Source: Platerodrilus igneus (taxonomy: Eukaryota; Arthropoda; Insecta; Coleoptera; Lycidae). From it: a DNA stretch of 64,000 nucleotides. The DNA is taken from the NCBI GenBank assembly GCA_036346225.1, contig JARFIW010001487.1, positions 310,001-374,000 of the forward strand, given 5' to 3'. How positions within the stretch are numbered: position 1 is the stretch's first letter; each line of letters begins with the position of its first letter. This document shows positions 32,488 to 42,462 of the stretch, piece after piece. The notes under the pieces are model-generated. The model was not told the origin of the DNA. It ran no database searches and saw nothing but the letters and a program-made list of their open reading frames with translations. The translations under genes were made by a program, and so were the position numbers.

Positions 32488-33294
32488 TTGAGTAAACACA
32501 TGATTATCTGTTCTGGAGAGGGTTTAATCAACAGCGCTATAAACACACTACCGTTTGAGCTGCATATTCCAGGTTATCAGTACTGCGGTCCTGGTACAAA
32601 GTTGAATGAACGCTTAGCAAGAGGTGATCCTGGATTAAACGAATTGGATAAATTGTGTAAAGACCACCACATTGCATACTCCAAGTACCCCGACGATCTT
32701 CCAGCCAGACATCGAGCAGATAAAATTTTAGAAGAAGAAGCCTGGGGGAGAATTAAGTCTAAGGACGCAAAGTTTGGGGAAAAAGCTGCAGCTTGCTTTG
32801 TGACAAACGCAATGAAAGCGAAGGGAAAAATGGGTATGGGTTTAAAGAAGAAAACAAGTTTCAAAGAAAGAGTTTTGAAGAAAATACGATCTGCAATAGA
32901 CCAAGTTGGTTCTGACAACTTGAAAAAGCTGCTAGACCTCGGTATTCTAATTGGTAAAAAAATCATAAAAGAAGCTGGTGGGAAAAGCAAAATTAAAGTC
33001 CCACGTGTTATACCCGTTCCACAGAAAGGAGGTGTTCTGCCATTGATTTTGATATTTGCAAAACTATGTGCTCTTGGAGCCCTAACAGGTGTAGCTGCGG
33101 GGATAGCTAAAGCAGTAAATGATGTCAAGTAGTAGCTTAAGGAGAGTGAACGGCACAACAGATCTATGGAAGCCATTGCCGTTGGAAAAAAAGGAAATGG
33201 CATAATTTTAAAAACATATAAAAAAGGCATAGCATTATTCTTAAAACCATACAAACAGGGGCGTGGCATTTGTAAAAAAATATCAAAAAACTAA
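32488..33294 (+). pseudogene. PLA2-like minor virion protein (Polinton)
   Basis: Open to 33132, then two adjacent in-frame TAG codons, then the same frame continues to 33294. N-terminal half: parvovirus-type phospholipase A2 fold, with Ca loop GYQYCGPGT and active-site helix LDKLCKDHHIAY; the usual His-Asp pair reads His-His. Middle: Lys-rich (KMGMGLKKKTSFKER). Near the end, a hydrophobic segment LPLILIFAKLCALGALTGVA. After the two stops comes a repetitive basic tail, ILKTYKKGIALFLKPYKQGR, typical of the Polinton protein's end, so it is the C-terminus and not a separate gene. In the family it is thought to help membrane passage or capsid assembly. Followed directly by the protease. Confidence 0.85.
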
Positions 33295-33296
33295 GC

Positions 33297-33650
33297 AAGT
33301 TACCTCGAAGAGCTCGTACCGACGTGGATATAAGGAACTACGCATCTAACATTCCTCATTTTCGCGGCGTCTTTTCTAGAGATTAGTTACAGAAGATTAG
33401 ACCGCATGTCAACAAATCGGGTGTGATTAATTTGGATACCACCAAAGGATCAGGTACTCATTGGGTGGGGTACCGAAAACGTGGAAATAGTGTGTTATAC
33501 TACGATTCGTTTGGAGACTTGAGACCATCGGAAGAAGTGAAAAGATATTTTCGAGGTTGCAGAATTTACTACAACAGTGTACCGGAGCAGACTTACAACA
33601 CTTACTATTGTGGGCATTTAGTGTTTAAGTTTCTTAGTGACAATGGCTAA
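33297..33650 (+). pseudogene. Adenain-like cysteine protease (broken)
   Basis: C48/C5-type protease. The frame from about 33297 reads KLPRRARTDVDIRNYASNIP, then HFRGVFSRD followed by an in-frame TAG (about 33388). It continues from 33423 with the catalytic His in GTHWVGYR, the Asp in YYDSFG, a Gln in PEQTY, and the Cys in YYCGHLVFKFL. It ends at TAA 33648-33650, whose codon overlaps the penton ATG (33643). In the family it processes virion proteins. No ATG is seen near the start, and the TAG makes it a pseudogene although the catalytic residues are kept. Confidence 0.85.
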
Positions 33651-34383
33651 AACAGTGAGCGTGTTCGGGTATGGTAATGTCATATCGACAGGATCCATTT
33701 ACCCACCAATTAAATTGAAACAGGGCGGTGAATATGCTTTGGCCTAGTGGGACTGTATACTTGTAACACTGTGCAAAACATACATCCAGGAAACAACATC
33801 TTATACTTTAACGATCCAGAGCCTCGCAGAATAACCATTGAACCTGGATCGTACGAATTAGAAGAAACAAATGCATATATACAGGATGTTTTCAAAAAAT
33901 GGTTCAGTCAGAAGCCGGACATCAACGAGAACATTGAAAAATATTTTAAACTGAGTGCCAACAATAATACATTAAAGTGTTCTATACGAAGCAGTATACC
34001 GATTGATTTTCGAGCAAACCGTAAAAACAGTATGGAAAGCTTCTTGGGGTTTACCAATCGCAAATTGGCTGCAGATACCGTACATATCGCTAATCAGCAA
34101 GTGAACATAATATCGGTCTCAAACCTTTTTTGTGGAAACCAATATCACCGCAGGATCGTTCAGAAACAATTTTCTTACCCACAGCATATTTGAATTCAGT
34201 CTATCTGTACCACCTGGGTATAATCTGGAAAACGAACCTAACCACGTCATATATTATCGGCTGAGCGTGACAGAAATTGATAATATTACAATCAGATTAA
34301 TCGATCACTTGGGCGAATTGGTAAACTTTTCACCGGTTTTGTATATAAGACACGCTACAACACCCCTAGACGATCAAAAGTGA
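33643..34383 (+). pseudogene. Penton-like minor capsid protein
   Basis: Starts MAKTVSVFGYGNVISTG, overlapping the protease stop. Frameshifts lie near 33735 and 34125, giving three frames. The second piece begins GLYTCNTVQNIHPGNNILYF. The third holds FEFSLSVPPGYNLENEPNHV and SVTEIDNITIRLIDHLGELV, close to the conserved end of Polinton penton (single jelly-roll) proteins. The position between protease and major capsid gene is the usual one. In the family it forms the pentameric vertices. Confidence 0.8.
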
Positions 34384-34487
34384 ATACAACGTCAAAGCGT
34401 CAAGTTGTCGAGAGACTTACAGCAGAAGAAATACGTTTCTTAAAATCTTTGGGGTTAAAAGTTATAAATGATGGGTGGCAGAAGTAA
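34380..34487 (+). CDS. Short ORF between penton and MCP, 35 codons
   Basis: Open from GTG 34380, overlapping the penton stop and the MCP start. Contains RLTAEEIRFLKSLGLKV, a motif I associate with short Polinton segments between penton and capsid genes. There is no ATG; it may be a degraded small gene. Low confidence. Confidence 0.35.
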   Translation: MNTTSKRQVVERLTAEEIRFLKSLGLKVINDGWQK

Positions 34488-35801
34488 ACACAGCTTAGAT
34501 CTCCACGGTGATGAAAACGTTAAACTTGGAAGGCTTAAATATGAGGACGTACTCAAGTTGGATGTGTTTGGAGGTTATAAATTAGACGAAACCATAATAA
34601 AGGAAGATTATTATACATATCTTCCCTTTACATTGAATGCAGAAAACAACGATCGAATTTCAATTGAAATCCAGAGCAGTGATAACATCACATACCCCCC
34701 ATGAAAGTTTCATATTTATAAGGGGTACCTATAAACCTACGGAAACATTAAGAGAAGAGTCAACAACTGTAGACCCGATTAGAGCAGCAGAACTAGATCT
34801 TAAAGCTTACGAATTTACTAGAAATGCACCATATTTTCTGTCTGAAGAAATTCCATACAAATTGGGTAATAATCAAATAATAGATGTCTGCAGAATCCCT
34901 GGAATTACAAGAACTATTAAGGGTTTAGTATCTATGGAAGAATCAGAAACAAAATCTATTACACATACCGGGTGGAAGCCCGATACCATATTCCAAGAAG
35001 GACGGTTTAGTTGTGCTATACCGCTAAAAACCATTTTTGGGTTTTTTGAAAATTACAAGAAAACTATCGTCAACATGCCTCAAGAGCTGATTTTAATCAG
35101 ATCTAAGTCGGACGTAAATTGCTACAAATCGATTGGAAATACAGTAACGTTCAAAATACAACGTATCTCATGGGAGGTTCCGCATATAACATTAAGTGAC
35201 TTCACCAAGGCATCGCTGCTATCGGAAATGCATAATCAATCATCTATAATGGTCGCATTCAGAAAATGGGAACTACACGAATTACCGTCTCTAACACAAC
35301 AATCAAAGTCGCAAGTATGAAGAATTAAAGTATCGAACGAAACAGAGAAGGCTCGGTGGATATTACTGGCGTTACAAAATGGGAAGTACGACAGGAAAGA
35401 AGAAAATGCTACGAGCTTTACGAATGCCAATATAACGAATGTCAAAGTGTTTTTAAACTCTCAGGCATTCCCTCAAGGTCGATTAAATTTGGATTTCGAG
35501 CAGAACGACTACTTGCCAGCGTATCTGTCTTATGCATCTTTTATGGAAAAATACTATCCGAACAAATCGCACAAATAAATGTTTAATGGACTACAACAGG
35601 TTTAAGGAATCACCTGTCTTTGTAATCGACTGTCGTCATCAATTTGAAAGCATCAAGAACGCAACGGTTGATATAAGAATGGAATTAGAAGCTTTAAGAA
35701 ATTTTGAACCGTCGATGAAGGCTTATGCTTTAATTATACATGACTCTATGTTTGAATATAATCTGTTTACGGAAATTGCTAATAGATTTCTTCACAATTA
35801 A
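34468..35801 (+). pseudogene. Polinton major capsid protein (double jelly roll)
   Basis: Starts MMGGRSKHSLDLHGDENVKL. The first frame holds YTYLPFTLNAENNDRISIEI; a shift near 34700 leads to HESFIFIRGTYKPTE. The large middle frame ends at 35320 with RFSCAIPLKTIFGFFENYKK and EVPHITLSDFTKAS. A shift near 35320 leads to KARWILLALQNGKY and YLPAYLSYASFMEKYYP, and another near 35575 to the C-terminus, ATVDIRMELEALRNFEPSMK, AYALIIHDSMFEYN. This order is that of the Polinton capsid protein. About four frame breaks show it is dead, but it is full length (about 440 codons). Confidence 0.88.
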
Positions 35802-35807
35802 ATATTT

Positions 35808-35808
<1 letters not shown>

Positions 35809-35847
<39 letters not shown>
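35809..35847. repeat. (TA)n microsatellite
   Basis: Pure AT dinucleotide run of about 36 bp, just after the capsid gene, followed by TTTAATAAAATAG, which includes an AATAAA polyadenylation-type signal for the capsid transcript. Confidence 0.95.
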
Positions 35848-35849
<2 letters not shown>

Positions 35850-35978
35850 ATAAAATAGTATAAAAGCAAGGAATTAATATGTTTCAATTAGTCTATTTTT
35901 ATCTGCCGAATGGTGAGCATCTCCCACTCTGTACATAAGTTCTAGTTATTTTAGAGCGAATTTACCTCCATCAGAATA

Positions 35979-36050
35979 GGGTGAAATTGCCCCATACGGT
36001 GAAATTGCCCCATAAGGTAAAATTGCCTCATAGGGTGAAATTGCCTACGC
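35979..36050 (+). repeat. 16-bp tandem repeat before the HTH gene
   Basis: Four to five copies of GGTGAAATTGCCCCATA. Open in the frame of the downstream HTH gene (VKLPH repeats). It may be translated as an N-terminal extension or be leader sequence. Confidence 0.8.
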
Positions 36051-36064
36051 CAGTATTGGTTAGC

Positions 36065-36295
36065 ATGGTTCGCAATTACATAAGAAGACGAAATAGTAGA
36101 TACAGTAAAGAAGCGTTAGGAAAAGCTATAGAAGAAGTTCGACTGGGTAAATCTATTTACTCCATCAGTAGAAAATATAATATACCGAAAGAGACGTTAA
36201 ACTATCGCTGCAAACAGCAACAAAAGCAGGTACACACTCGAAGCAATATGGAGACTGCGAAACAAAAAAATTACAATACCTATACAGAATTATGA
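36065..36295 (+). CDS. Pipsqueak-type HTH protein (Polinton B), 76 aa
   Basis: From MVRNYIRRRNSRYSKEALGK, with AIEEVRLGKSIYSISRKYNI and PKETLNYR: a complete HTH_psq domain with a basic N-terminal arm, followed by a Gln/Lys-rich tail. The frame is open further upstream through the 16-bp repeat (to 35981), so a longer 104-aa form is possible. I chose the internal ATG because it starts the domain. It lies between MCP and the packaging ATPase, the same slot as the HTH ORF of element A. HTH_psq domains bind DNA in insect regulators and many transposases. Here it could regulate the late genes or mark genome ends (inference). It is one of the few genes of element B without an obvious break. Confidence 0.7.
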   Translation: MVRNYIRRRNSRYSKEALGKAIEEVRLGKSIYSISRKYNIPKETLNYRCKQQQKQVHTRSNMETAKQKNYNTYTEL

Positions 36296-36333
36296 TAACT
36301 TTGCTATTGCTAGTGCAAAAGAGGATAGTTAAC

Positions 36334-36955
36334 ATGGAGTTTTGTTTCCGTCTAACATACGAGTTATATTCGCTGGACCATCGAGTTGTGAAAAGACCAA
36401 TGCCTTAATATCTCTGATCTTGCACGAGAACGGTCTTAGATTCCAAAATGTCTATGTATTTTCGAAAAGTTTATATCAATCGAAATACGAATTGTTAAGA
36501 AACGTTTTTACACCATTAGAAGAAGAAATTGGTTACCATGAGTTTGAAAATTACGATGATTTGATTGAACCCAGACATACCAAAGAAGATTCAATTGTGT
36601 TTTCGATGATATACCTGCAAACGAGCAAAGTAAAATCACACAGTTTTCCTCGTTCGGTCGACGTAAAGCAATAGATTCATTCTACCTATGTCAAACTTAT
36701 GCTGGTGCCTTAAAACATAGACTCAGAGATAACGCCAATGTAGTCGCATTATGGAAACAGGATGACACAAATTTTTGCCATATCTTTCTTGATCATATAA
36801 GCGGTGACATGCATATCCAAAATTTAAAGAAATGTGCTTACAGTGTTGGGGCGGGGGTGATTCAAAACATAATTTTATAACTATTGTGAAAGATTTTGAT
36901 TTGGATAATGGTCGATACAGGAAGAATTTCGACGAGTATATAAGTATTTGACATT
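36334..36955 (+). pseudogene. FtsK/HerA-type packaging ATPase (Polinton)
   Basis: ATG at 36334 (MEF), then a 1-frame shift into FPSNIRVIFAGPSSCEKTNA. Walker A reads SSCEKT, where the family has GKT, so the P-loop glycine is Glu. It continues to IGYHEFENYDDLIEPRHTKE. A shift near 36605 leads to the Walker B IVFDDIPANEQ, then RKAIDSFYLCQTYAG and FLDHISGDMHIQNLKKC. Another shift occurs near 36855. In the family it pumps DNA into capsids. Changed P-loop plus frameshifts: inactive. Confidence 0.87.
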
Positions 36956-36989
36956 ATTCAAAAAAATAGTTAGTTCCCATCCAGAGCCT

Positions 36990-37708
36990 GATGATCACGG
37001 ACGTTAACAATTTTATTGCAAATAAACTTTTAAAAAGATTAGGTTACCAGTTGACGATGAGCCTGCACATCTTTATTATGCGGACGTGTTGGTTAAAAAA
37101 TTAAAACGAAAATATATACAAGTCGATTTATGGAGTAAAGTATAATGCCAAAACAGATACATGGAGTTTGTGGGAAAGTGTATTGGTAATTAACCCGAAA
37201 ACTAGCGTAGAACATTAAATAATGTGATATACCCGGATACGAGGGGTTTATACAATCTGCTGGTTTATAAAGACATCAGCCCCGAAGATGGCGATTTCAA
37301 TTTGCATGAAGATTTGCCGAATTCTTGGAAATGATCAAATCAGCATCGATTTTGGGAAGAAAGTTTAACCCATTTGCGGCGCACGATTTAAACGGATTCC
37401 CAACAAATAACAAAAAGTTTAACAAATATGTGCAAAAATATCTCACCGAATTTCGGAAGAATCCCGAAAGAAAACAGCCAAAAAGAAGAAAACAGTCTAA
37501 GGAAGCGGATTTAGGCTTTTCTGATCGGTTTTACAAAAGTTTAAATTTAAAGTCTGTGCAATATGTCTATTGGAATAATGTACATGAACTTGTGGATCGG
37601 CTGAGATTGTTGAACGCATCCAACTGAGCTGAAAATACAAACGAGGAAAACATTAACGAGATGGTGTCCGTAATAGAAGAGTTGAGAGAAGAAGGTATAA
37701 TACAGTGA
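36990..37708 (+). pseudogene. Polinton-associated protein (probably DUF8207-like)
   Basis: Broken ORF between ATPase and fibre-like genes. Pieces: KYIQVDLWSKV, then in shifted frames NVIYPDTRGLYNLLVYKDIS and PEDGDFNLHEDLPNSWK. A longer open part at 37325-37627 (KSASILGRKFNPFAAHDLNG, basic KRRKQSKEADLGF) ends at a TGA, after which the same frame stays open to 37708. I recall similar proteins in insect Polintons, with a domain I believe is called DUF8207; that name is from memory. Function unknown. Confidence 0.6.
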
Positions 37709-37736
37709 GCTCAGTAAATAATTACACAGTTTTAAA

Positions 37737-38366
37737 ATGCCTATCGATCATTTTAGACGTTCAGAGCGTAAAGATGCAGATATTCGGCGTGGTCCTCTAG
37801 GTCGAGGATTTATGCTAACGTTGGATGGTGATGGATACGATATGCAGCAAAGAAGGGTAGTGAATTCATCAGACCCGAAAGAAGATTATGATTGTGTTAA
37901 TCAGAGAAGCATTACAGTATTCAAGTTTGGAGAAGAAACAATTAGTTTTCGTAAAAGAAGGTTAGCTGATGTAATGGGTCCTAAAGACGATAGTGATTGT
38001 GTTAATAAGAAATCTGTAATCAAGCTCGTGAATCAAGCCTTTTCATACTGTCTAAAAAGTTTTGATGATATACAGCGTATAGATAAAGCCCTCAATGCAA
38101 GAAACTAGCGTATCACAATGCTTGCTCACCCGGTAAAACCATCTGATGCAGTTAATAAACAATATGTAAATGAAAAATTGGATAAGCTTATATCTGACTT
38201 TAAAACGTTTATACATTTTTTTATGAATTTGACTCCTGCTTCTGAGACAAACGAGAAGGAGCTCGGTCTCGTAATATCATCGATTTACGAGTCGTCACTA
38301 GCAGCTATAAAAAATCAAATACTACAAACCAAAGCTTCAGCTTATGTCAAAGGTGCAACTAGATAA
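37737..38366 (+). pseudogene. Fibre-like repeat protein
   Basis: One frame with a single in-frame TAG at 38106-38108. It opens MPIDHFRRSERKDADIRRGP, then FMLTLDGDGYDMQQRRV. It contains three copies of a motif: SDPKEDYDCVNQRSI, MGPKDDSDCVNKKSV and AHPVKPSDAVNKQYV. The motif (R..N..DP...DAVNK.YV) is common in phage tail-fibre and collar proteins, and in the matching gene of some Polintons. A capsid fibre role is inferred. The remainder is helical (NEKLDKLISDFKTFIHFFMN). Adjacent to the integrase gene. Confidence 0.7.
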
Positions 38367-38404
38367 AGATAACCCTATTAGTTTAGCAACAGTGTTAAGC
38401 AAAA

Positions 38405-39330
38405 ATGAGTAAAGAAATCATCGTTAAGGAATTATTTAAACCTGTAAAAAAAAATCTTCGGCGTCGTCATACAAATCTGAAACATGTGAAACATGATCTT
38501 ATCCAATCGTACTTGTGCAAAATGCAGCCCTACTCTCGTGTGAACAATGGGTACAGATATATTCTAATAGCGATGGACTGTTTCACAAAATATGCTTTAG
38601 CAGAACCTTTAAAAAATTAAACGGGATCAGAAGTTACAAATGCTGTGAAAAAAATATTGGACAAAATGTTGCAAGGAGAAAATAACGTAAAAATCAATCT
38701 ACAAACGGATTTTGGGAAAGAGTACTACAACCGCTGGTTTAAAAATCTTATGCAAAAATATAAGATATACCATTACTCTACATTTTCCGCAATCAAAGCT
38801 AGTATGGTCGAGCGGTTGATCAGAACAATCAAAAACAAATTGTACAGAAGATTTTACTTGCAAGGCAGTCATAGACGGCTAGATATTTTGCCTAAGGTTA
38901 TGAAAGAATACAATAATACACCGCATCGGGCTATTAACATGACACCTATGGAGGCGGAAGAACATCCAGACACTAAAACTTTACACCGCTGACAGTGCTT
39001 CTAAAAGTCGCAAGAAGTTGTATAAGGTTGGAGAAATTGTACGTATATCAAAATATAAAGCAGTATTCGACCGAGGATTTCATCCAAACTGGAGTACAGA
39101 ACTATACAAAATTGAAAAGTACAACAAACGAGACCGATAACTTATCTGCTACAAGATTTGGAAGGTCGGCCAACCCTAGGTGCTTTTACGGCGATGAGAT
39201 TCAGCTCACAGCAGCACCTCACACATACCAAGTAGAAAAAGTTTTACGGAAACGGAAGCATGGGCGTGAACTATTAGTGTCGTGGTTGGGAAGTGGTAAA
39301 AGTTGGATTAAGGAAACAGACCTGCTTTAG
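38405..39330 (+). pseudogene. Polinton retroviral-type integrase with chromodomain
   Basis: DDE integrase. First catalytic Asp region reads DLIQSYLCKM; the family has an Asp where Tyr is found. Then YILIAMDCFTKYALAEPL, an in-frame TAA at 38618-38620, and in the same frame NLQTDFGKEYYN (second Asp) and KASMVERLIRTIKNKLYRRF (Glu). PKVMKEYNNTPHRAINMTP ends the core. After 38990 the frame shifts to VGEIVRISKYKAVFDRGFHP, and near 39140 to a chromo-like end, YQVEKVLRKRKHGRELLVSW, SWIKETDLL. Integrase makes the 6-bp target duplications. Lost Asp, nonsense codon and frameshifts: inactive. Confidence 0.9.
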
Positions 39331-39476
39331 TATCAACTAAAATTCTAGATAATTACCTAGTTGAAAAAATCATAAAAGGAGTTGGTGGGGGTAAAGACCC
39401 CTAGCTGGATAGATAGGAGAGATTTGCTTTGAAGCCCATTTCCATTTATGATTTGAAGCAGGAAGCATGTGTTTCA

Positions 39477-39890
39477 TAATCGATTTACAAGGATATCAAT
39501 ACAAAACTAGTGATTTCTATTGCAAGGAAATTGCCATTTTGGATGTAGTGAATAATGTAATATGACATGAGATACTGAACATGGTGGTGGGGTATAACAC
39601 CCTAAGTGATGATTTCAAAAAGCAAGTTTAGTGATTAAAGAAAAGAATCCATGGACTCTGCTGGGATGAACAGAGTACGAGTGGGTATACAAATGTGGGT
39701 GATTTCCTGAAAGAAGTCATACTTCCGGGGCTACTGTCTATGTTAAAGGAGAACAGAAGAAGCAGTTACTATCGAAATATTTATCAAACAACATTTTAAA
39801 CATGTAAAGTGTATGCTCAGTTCCTAGACTCAAAGAATTAAGAAGATTCAGTGATAGGTACAATCACTGTTAGAACCATTGTTTGAATAA
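39477..39890 (+). pseudogene. Remnant of a transposon-associated protein (DLQG family)
   Basis: Frame from ATG 39477: MCFIIDLQGYQYKTSDFYCK, EIAILDVVNNVI, then a stop. Later, open stretches with GLCWDEQ and GATVYVKGEQKKQLL-like content in shifted frames. I recall a family in arthropods and cnidarians with the pattern DLQGF...KE(I/L)A, W..G, and (V/L)KG.EK..WL; its function is unknown to me. Lies directly downstream of the integrase. Several stops; remnant only. Confidence 0.45.
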
Positions 39891-40604
39891 TTAAAGTTGC
39901 TTGAAAGAGAATGTTTTACGGTTACAGCCTTTTGTTAATGTTTAAATGTATTTATTTTTTTAATAAAATATTTGTGGTAATTGTTTTTTATTATCTTAGC
40001 TAAAAGAACATCTAAAATTTGAAAAAATACATATGCAAATCAGTACATTACTTTGGAAAAATTAATAGTGACTAATAAATTACACAATGTAAAATCTAAA
40101 CGAATCTTAGATGTTTTTAAAAAATGCAATCAGAAACAATAGTAAAATACACGATAATTGGTGTTTGCAAATAAATTCAGTTCTGTTTTAATAAAAAAAT
40201 GCTGACCTACCTTAAATTTTCAATATGAGGAAAATCACTGCACAAAACGATTGTTTAAATTTCGATGAACTTTGCACAAAGCGTACGGAACTAATAGACC
40301 TTACTAATCAGACCGGGTTATATACAGTTGAAATAATTATCCGTTAATTGATCTGTATTGCTAAATATAGTTTGTATTTCCCTAAATACGTAGTCGAGGA
40401 TGGTTACTAGAAAGTACCTGTGTGAATCCCAAGCAATTATACGTCAATTTCTAATGCAGTGTATTCAAACATAATTAATAGAAAGTCCAAGAAAGAAAAT
40501 TATACACAGCTTTCACATGTAATTTGGGTAATCCATAATCGTCAAGAAAACGAATTGTATTTTCCAAGTACCTATTTAGCATTGACTACATAATTATGTT
40601 ATGA
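39891..40604. other. No gene; 3' end of the late gene block
   Basis: AT-rich, with an AATAAAATATTTG polyadenylation-type signal near 39962. Otherwise nothing recognised up to the Gypsy insertion. Confidence 0.5.
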
Positions 40605-40608
40605 CGTG

Positions 40609-41111
40609 AGTTAAAGTTCGGGCCTTGGAGCTGTGTTTTTTAAAAAAAAACGTCGACACTTTAACAAATTTAATTTAATATAATTGGTACATAATAACTT
40701 TATAAAAAATTAATTGTACTGGTGAGTAGCTTAGGTAGACAACAATGCAAAAGCTGTAAACTCAAGACTGACTGCCGGGCATTGAGCTCCCGGGCCTTTT
40801 ATAATAACCTGCCCCTCACACGGCTTGTGGGAACTTGCAGATCTCATGTCTGCTTTACACTTTGTTACAATGTATCAATCTTAATTCTAAGTAATTGCGG
40901 TCTGTTGACCGCCTGTGACCTGCCACCTGCAGTATAACTGCCCTCGCGGATGCAAAGTTGCATGTCCGTTCTCATGAACTGTCGATAACCTCTCTGGGTT
41001 ATCCTTGTGTTACAATGTTGCATTGAACTTTTACTTTTACTTAACAATTTCTAATAATTTCTATTAGATTCAATATATCAATATATATAGGTAATTGGGG
41101 GATACATAACT
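40609..41111 (-). repeat. Gypsy 3' LTR, 503 bp
   Basis: Bounded by AGTTAAAG (plus strand, left) and ATACATAACT (right). It is complete and shows the sequence missing from the interrupted 5' LTR (about 50 bp between TTGGTAC and CAATGCAAAAGC). Confidence 0.9.
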
Positions 41112-41120
41112 CCTCCCACC
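41112..41120 (-). other. Polypurine tract
   Basis: GGTGGGAGG on the minus strand, immediately upstream of the 3' LTR start AGTTATGTATCC. Priming site for plus-strand DNA synthesis. Confidence 0.75.
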
Positions 41121-41166
41121 GTAAATGAAAAATTAAGGTTTTTCTTAATTTTTAAATACATAAAAT

Positions 41167-42240
41167 TCATTTAAAATTCATTGTTTCTAAGGGTATACTT
41201 ATTGTTTCCTTTTTTCTCTTTGTTTCCTTAAATCTAGAACTGTTTCCTTCATTCTTATATCTAAGGTACATTTTGTAAAATACATATATAATTACAAAAA
41301 TTATTAAAATGATTAATACAATTGTCCAAACACTTATATTATTATAATGTAACTTTGGCGTTTTGAGTTCATTTAATTGTTCTTTATAACTTTCCACTAA
41401 TTTCGCGGTGTGGTTGAGATCGTCTAAGTCTAGATGCTCTAGCTTCATAGGTTTCTTGATTAATTCTTCGTCTTCTTGTTGTATCTTGAACTGTAGTTCC
41501 GGTAGGTTTGCAAGTTTCTTTGTTGCTATGAGATCTTGGTAAACTCTGATTACTTCATCTTTCAATTTCACATAACAATCTTCTTTGAGGGTAATTAGTT
41601 TGCTTCCGATTAATGCTTGGTTATTTTCATCTTGGTTGCAGTGGATGGTTGCTATTACTTCCGTTGGGAAAATGGCTATCCATTTGTTATCTGTAACTTT
41701 TTGAATTTTCATGTTAGTTATTTGCACTTGTTTGGATTCACAGTTTTCGTAATGATTTGAGAATTTTAATAGTTGTACTTCACAAGGGCTGTCTTCTTTA
41801 ATGGTTGTTGTCGTCATCGATTGACAGAAATATTGGTTTGGTGTTACTTCAGTACATTTGTCATTTGTATAACCATATCTCAGTTCATTTAGGGATAGGA
41901 ATTTGGTTTTGGGTATGATTACTTGGTATGTGCTAGTAACTTTTGTTAGAAAAGCAAATAAATGATAATATTGATAATTGTTACTTTCTACTATTGGGAT
42001 TTCTATTAAAAATATTATTTCGTTATTCTTAATGTAGCCTTTTACTATAGCTATCTTTTCAGATATTAGAATGTTCGATTCTGTTACATCAAAAGGTAAT
42101 TTACTGTTAATTATAAATGATCTAATTCTTATTAATTCGTTTAATAAATCGGTTGGTTCAATAATGCTAGAGCGTAGGGTATTTAATTTTTCAAATGTTA
42201 ATTGGGTTTTGCATACTGCCTAATTTAATTGGTAGTATAC
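41167..42240 (-). pseudogene. Envelope protein remnant (Gypsy/errantivirus)
   Basis: C-terminal half of an insect-retrovirus-type Env. The frame is open from about 42240 down to the stop at 41167; the first Met in it is at 41817. It has many Cys and Asn, a coiled-coil-like stretch (LNHTAKLVESYKEQLNELK), a membrane span VWTIVLIILIIFVIIYVFYK and a short basic cytoplasmic tail. Pol ends only about 220 bp upstream, so the N-terminal half with signal peptide and receptor-binding part is missing. It cannot make a full envelope. Related to baculovirus F-like Env of errantiviruses (family knowledge). Confidence 0.7.
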
Positions 42241-42462
42241 CGGGGTTGTTTTTTATATCTTCTATTATTACTTGGTTGTCCGTTCTATCTGGGTGGAGGT
42301 TGACGGTAAGGGTGATGATTGTCCATCTGAAATTACAGGGTGTCTTAGGTTTTTCAAATGAATGTACTTTGTTATTTTACCGTTGTCTACTACTGCTATG
42401 TTTTTATCTGATATTTTCTTAATTTTAAATGGTCCTAAATTTCTGGGTGCTGTTTTATGTCG

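Noticed and set aside
32577..33269. 230-aa minus-strand open frame opposite the PLA2-like gene
   Set aside because: It is the antisense of a Lys-rich coding region; the plus strand has PLA2 motifs and this frame has none.
33166..33294. Separate 42-aa basic peptide gene
   Set aside because: It is in the same frame as the PLA2-like gene after two TAG codons and matches that protein's usual tail, so it is part of that pseudogene.
35981..36064. Antimicrobial or structural VKLPH-repeat peptide
   Set aside because: Likely leader DNA repeat; no signal peptide and not conserved in element A.
41060..41095. Separate TATA-rich promoter for a host gene
   Set aside because: Part of the Gypsy LTR; present identically at 57415-57445.
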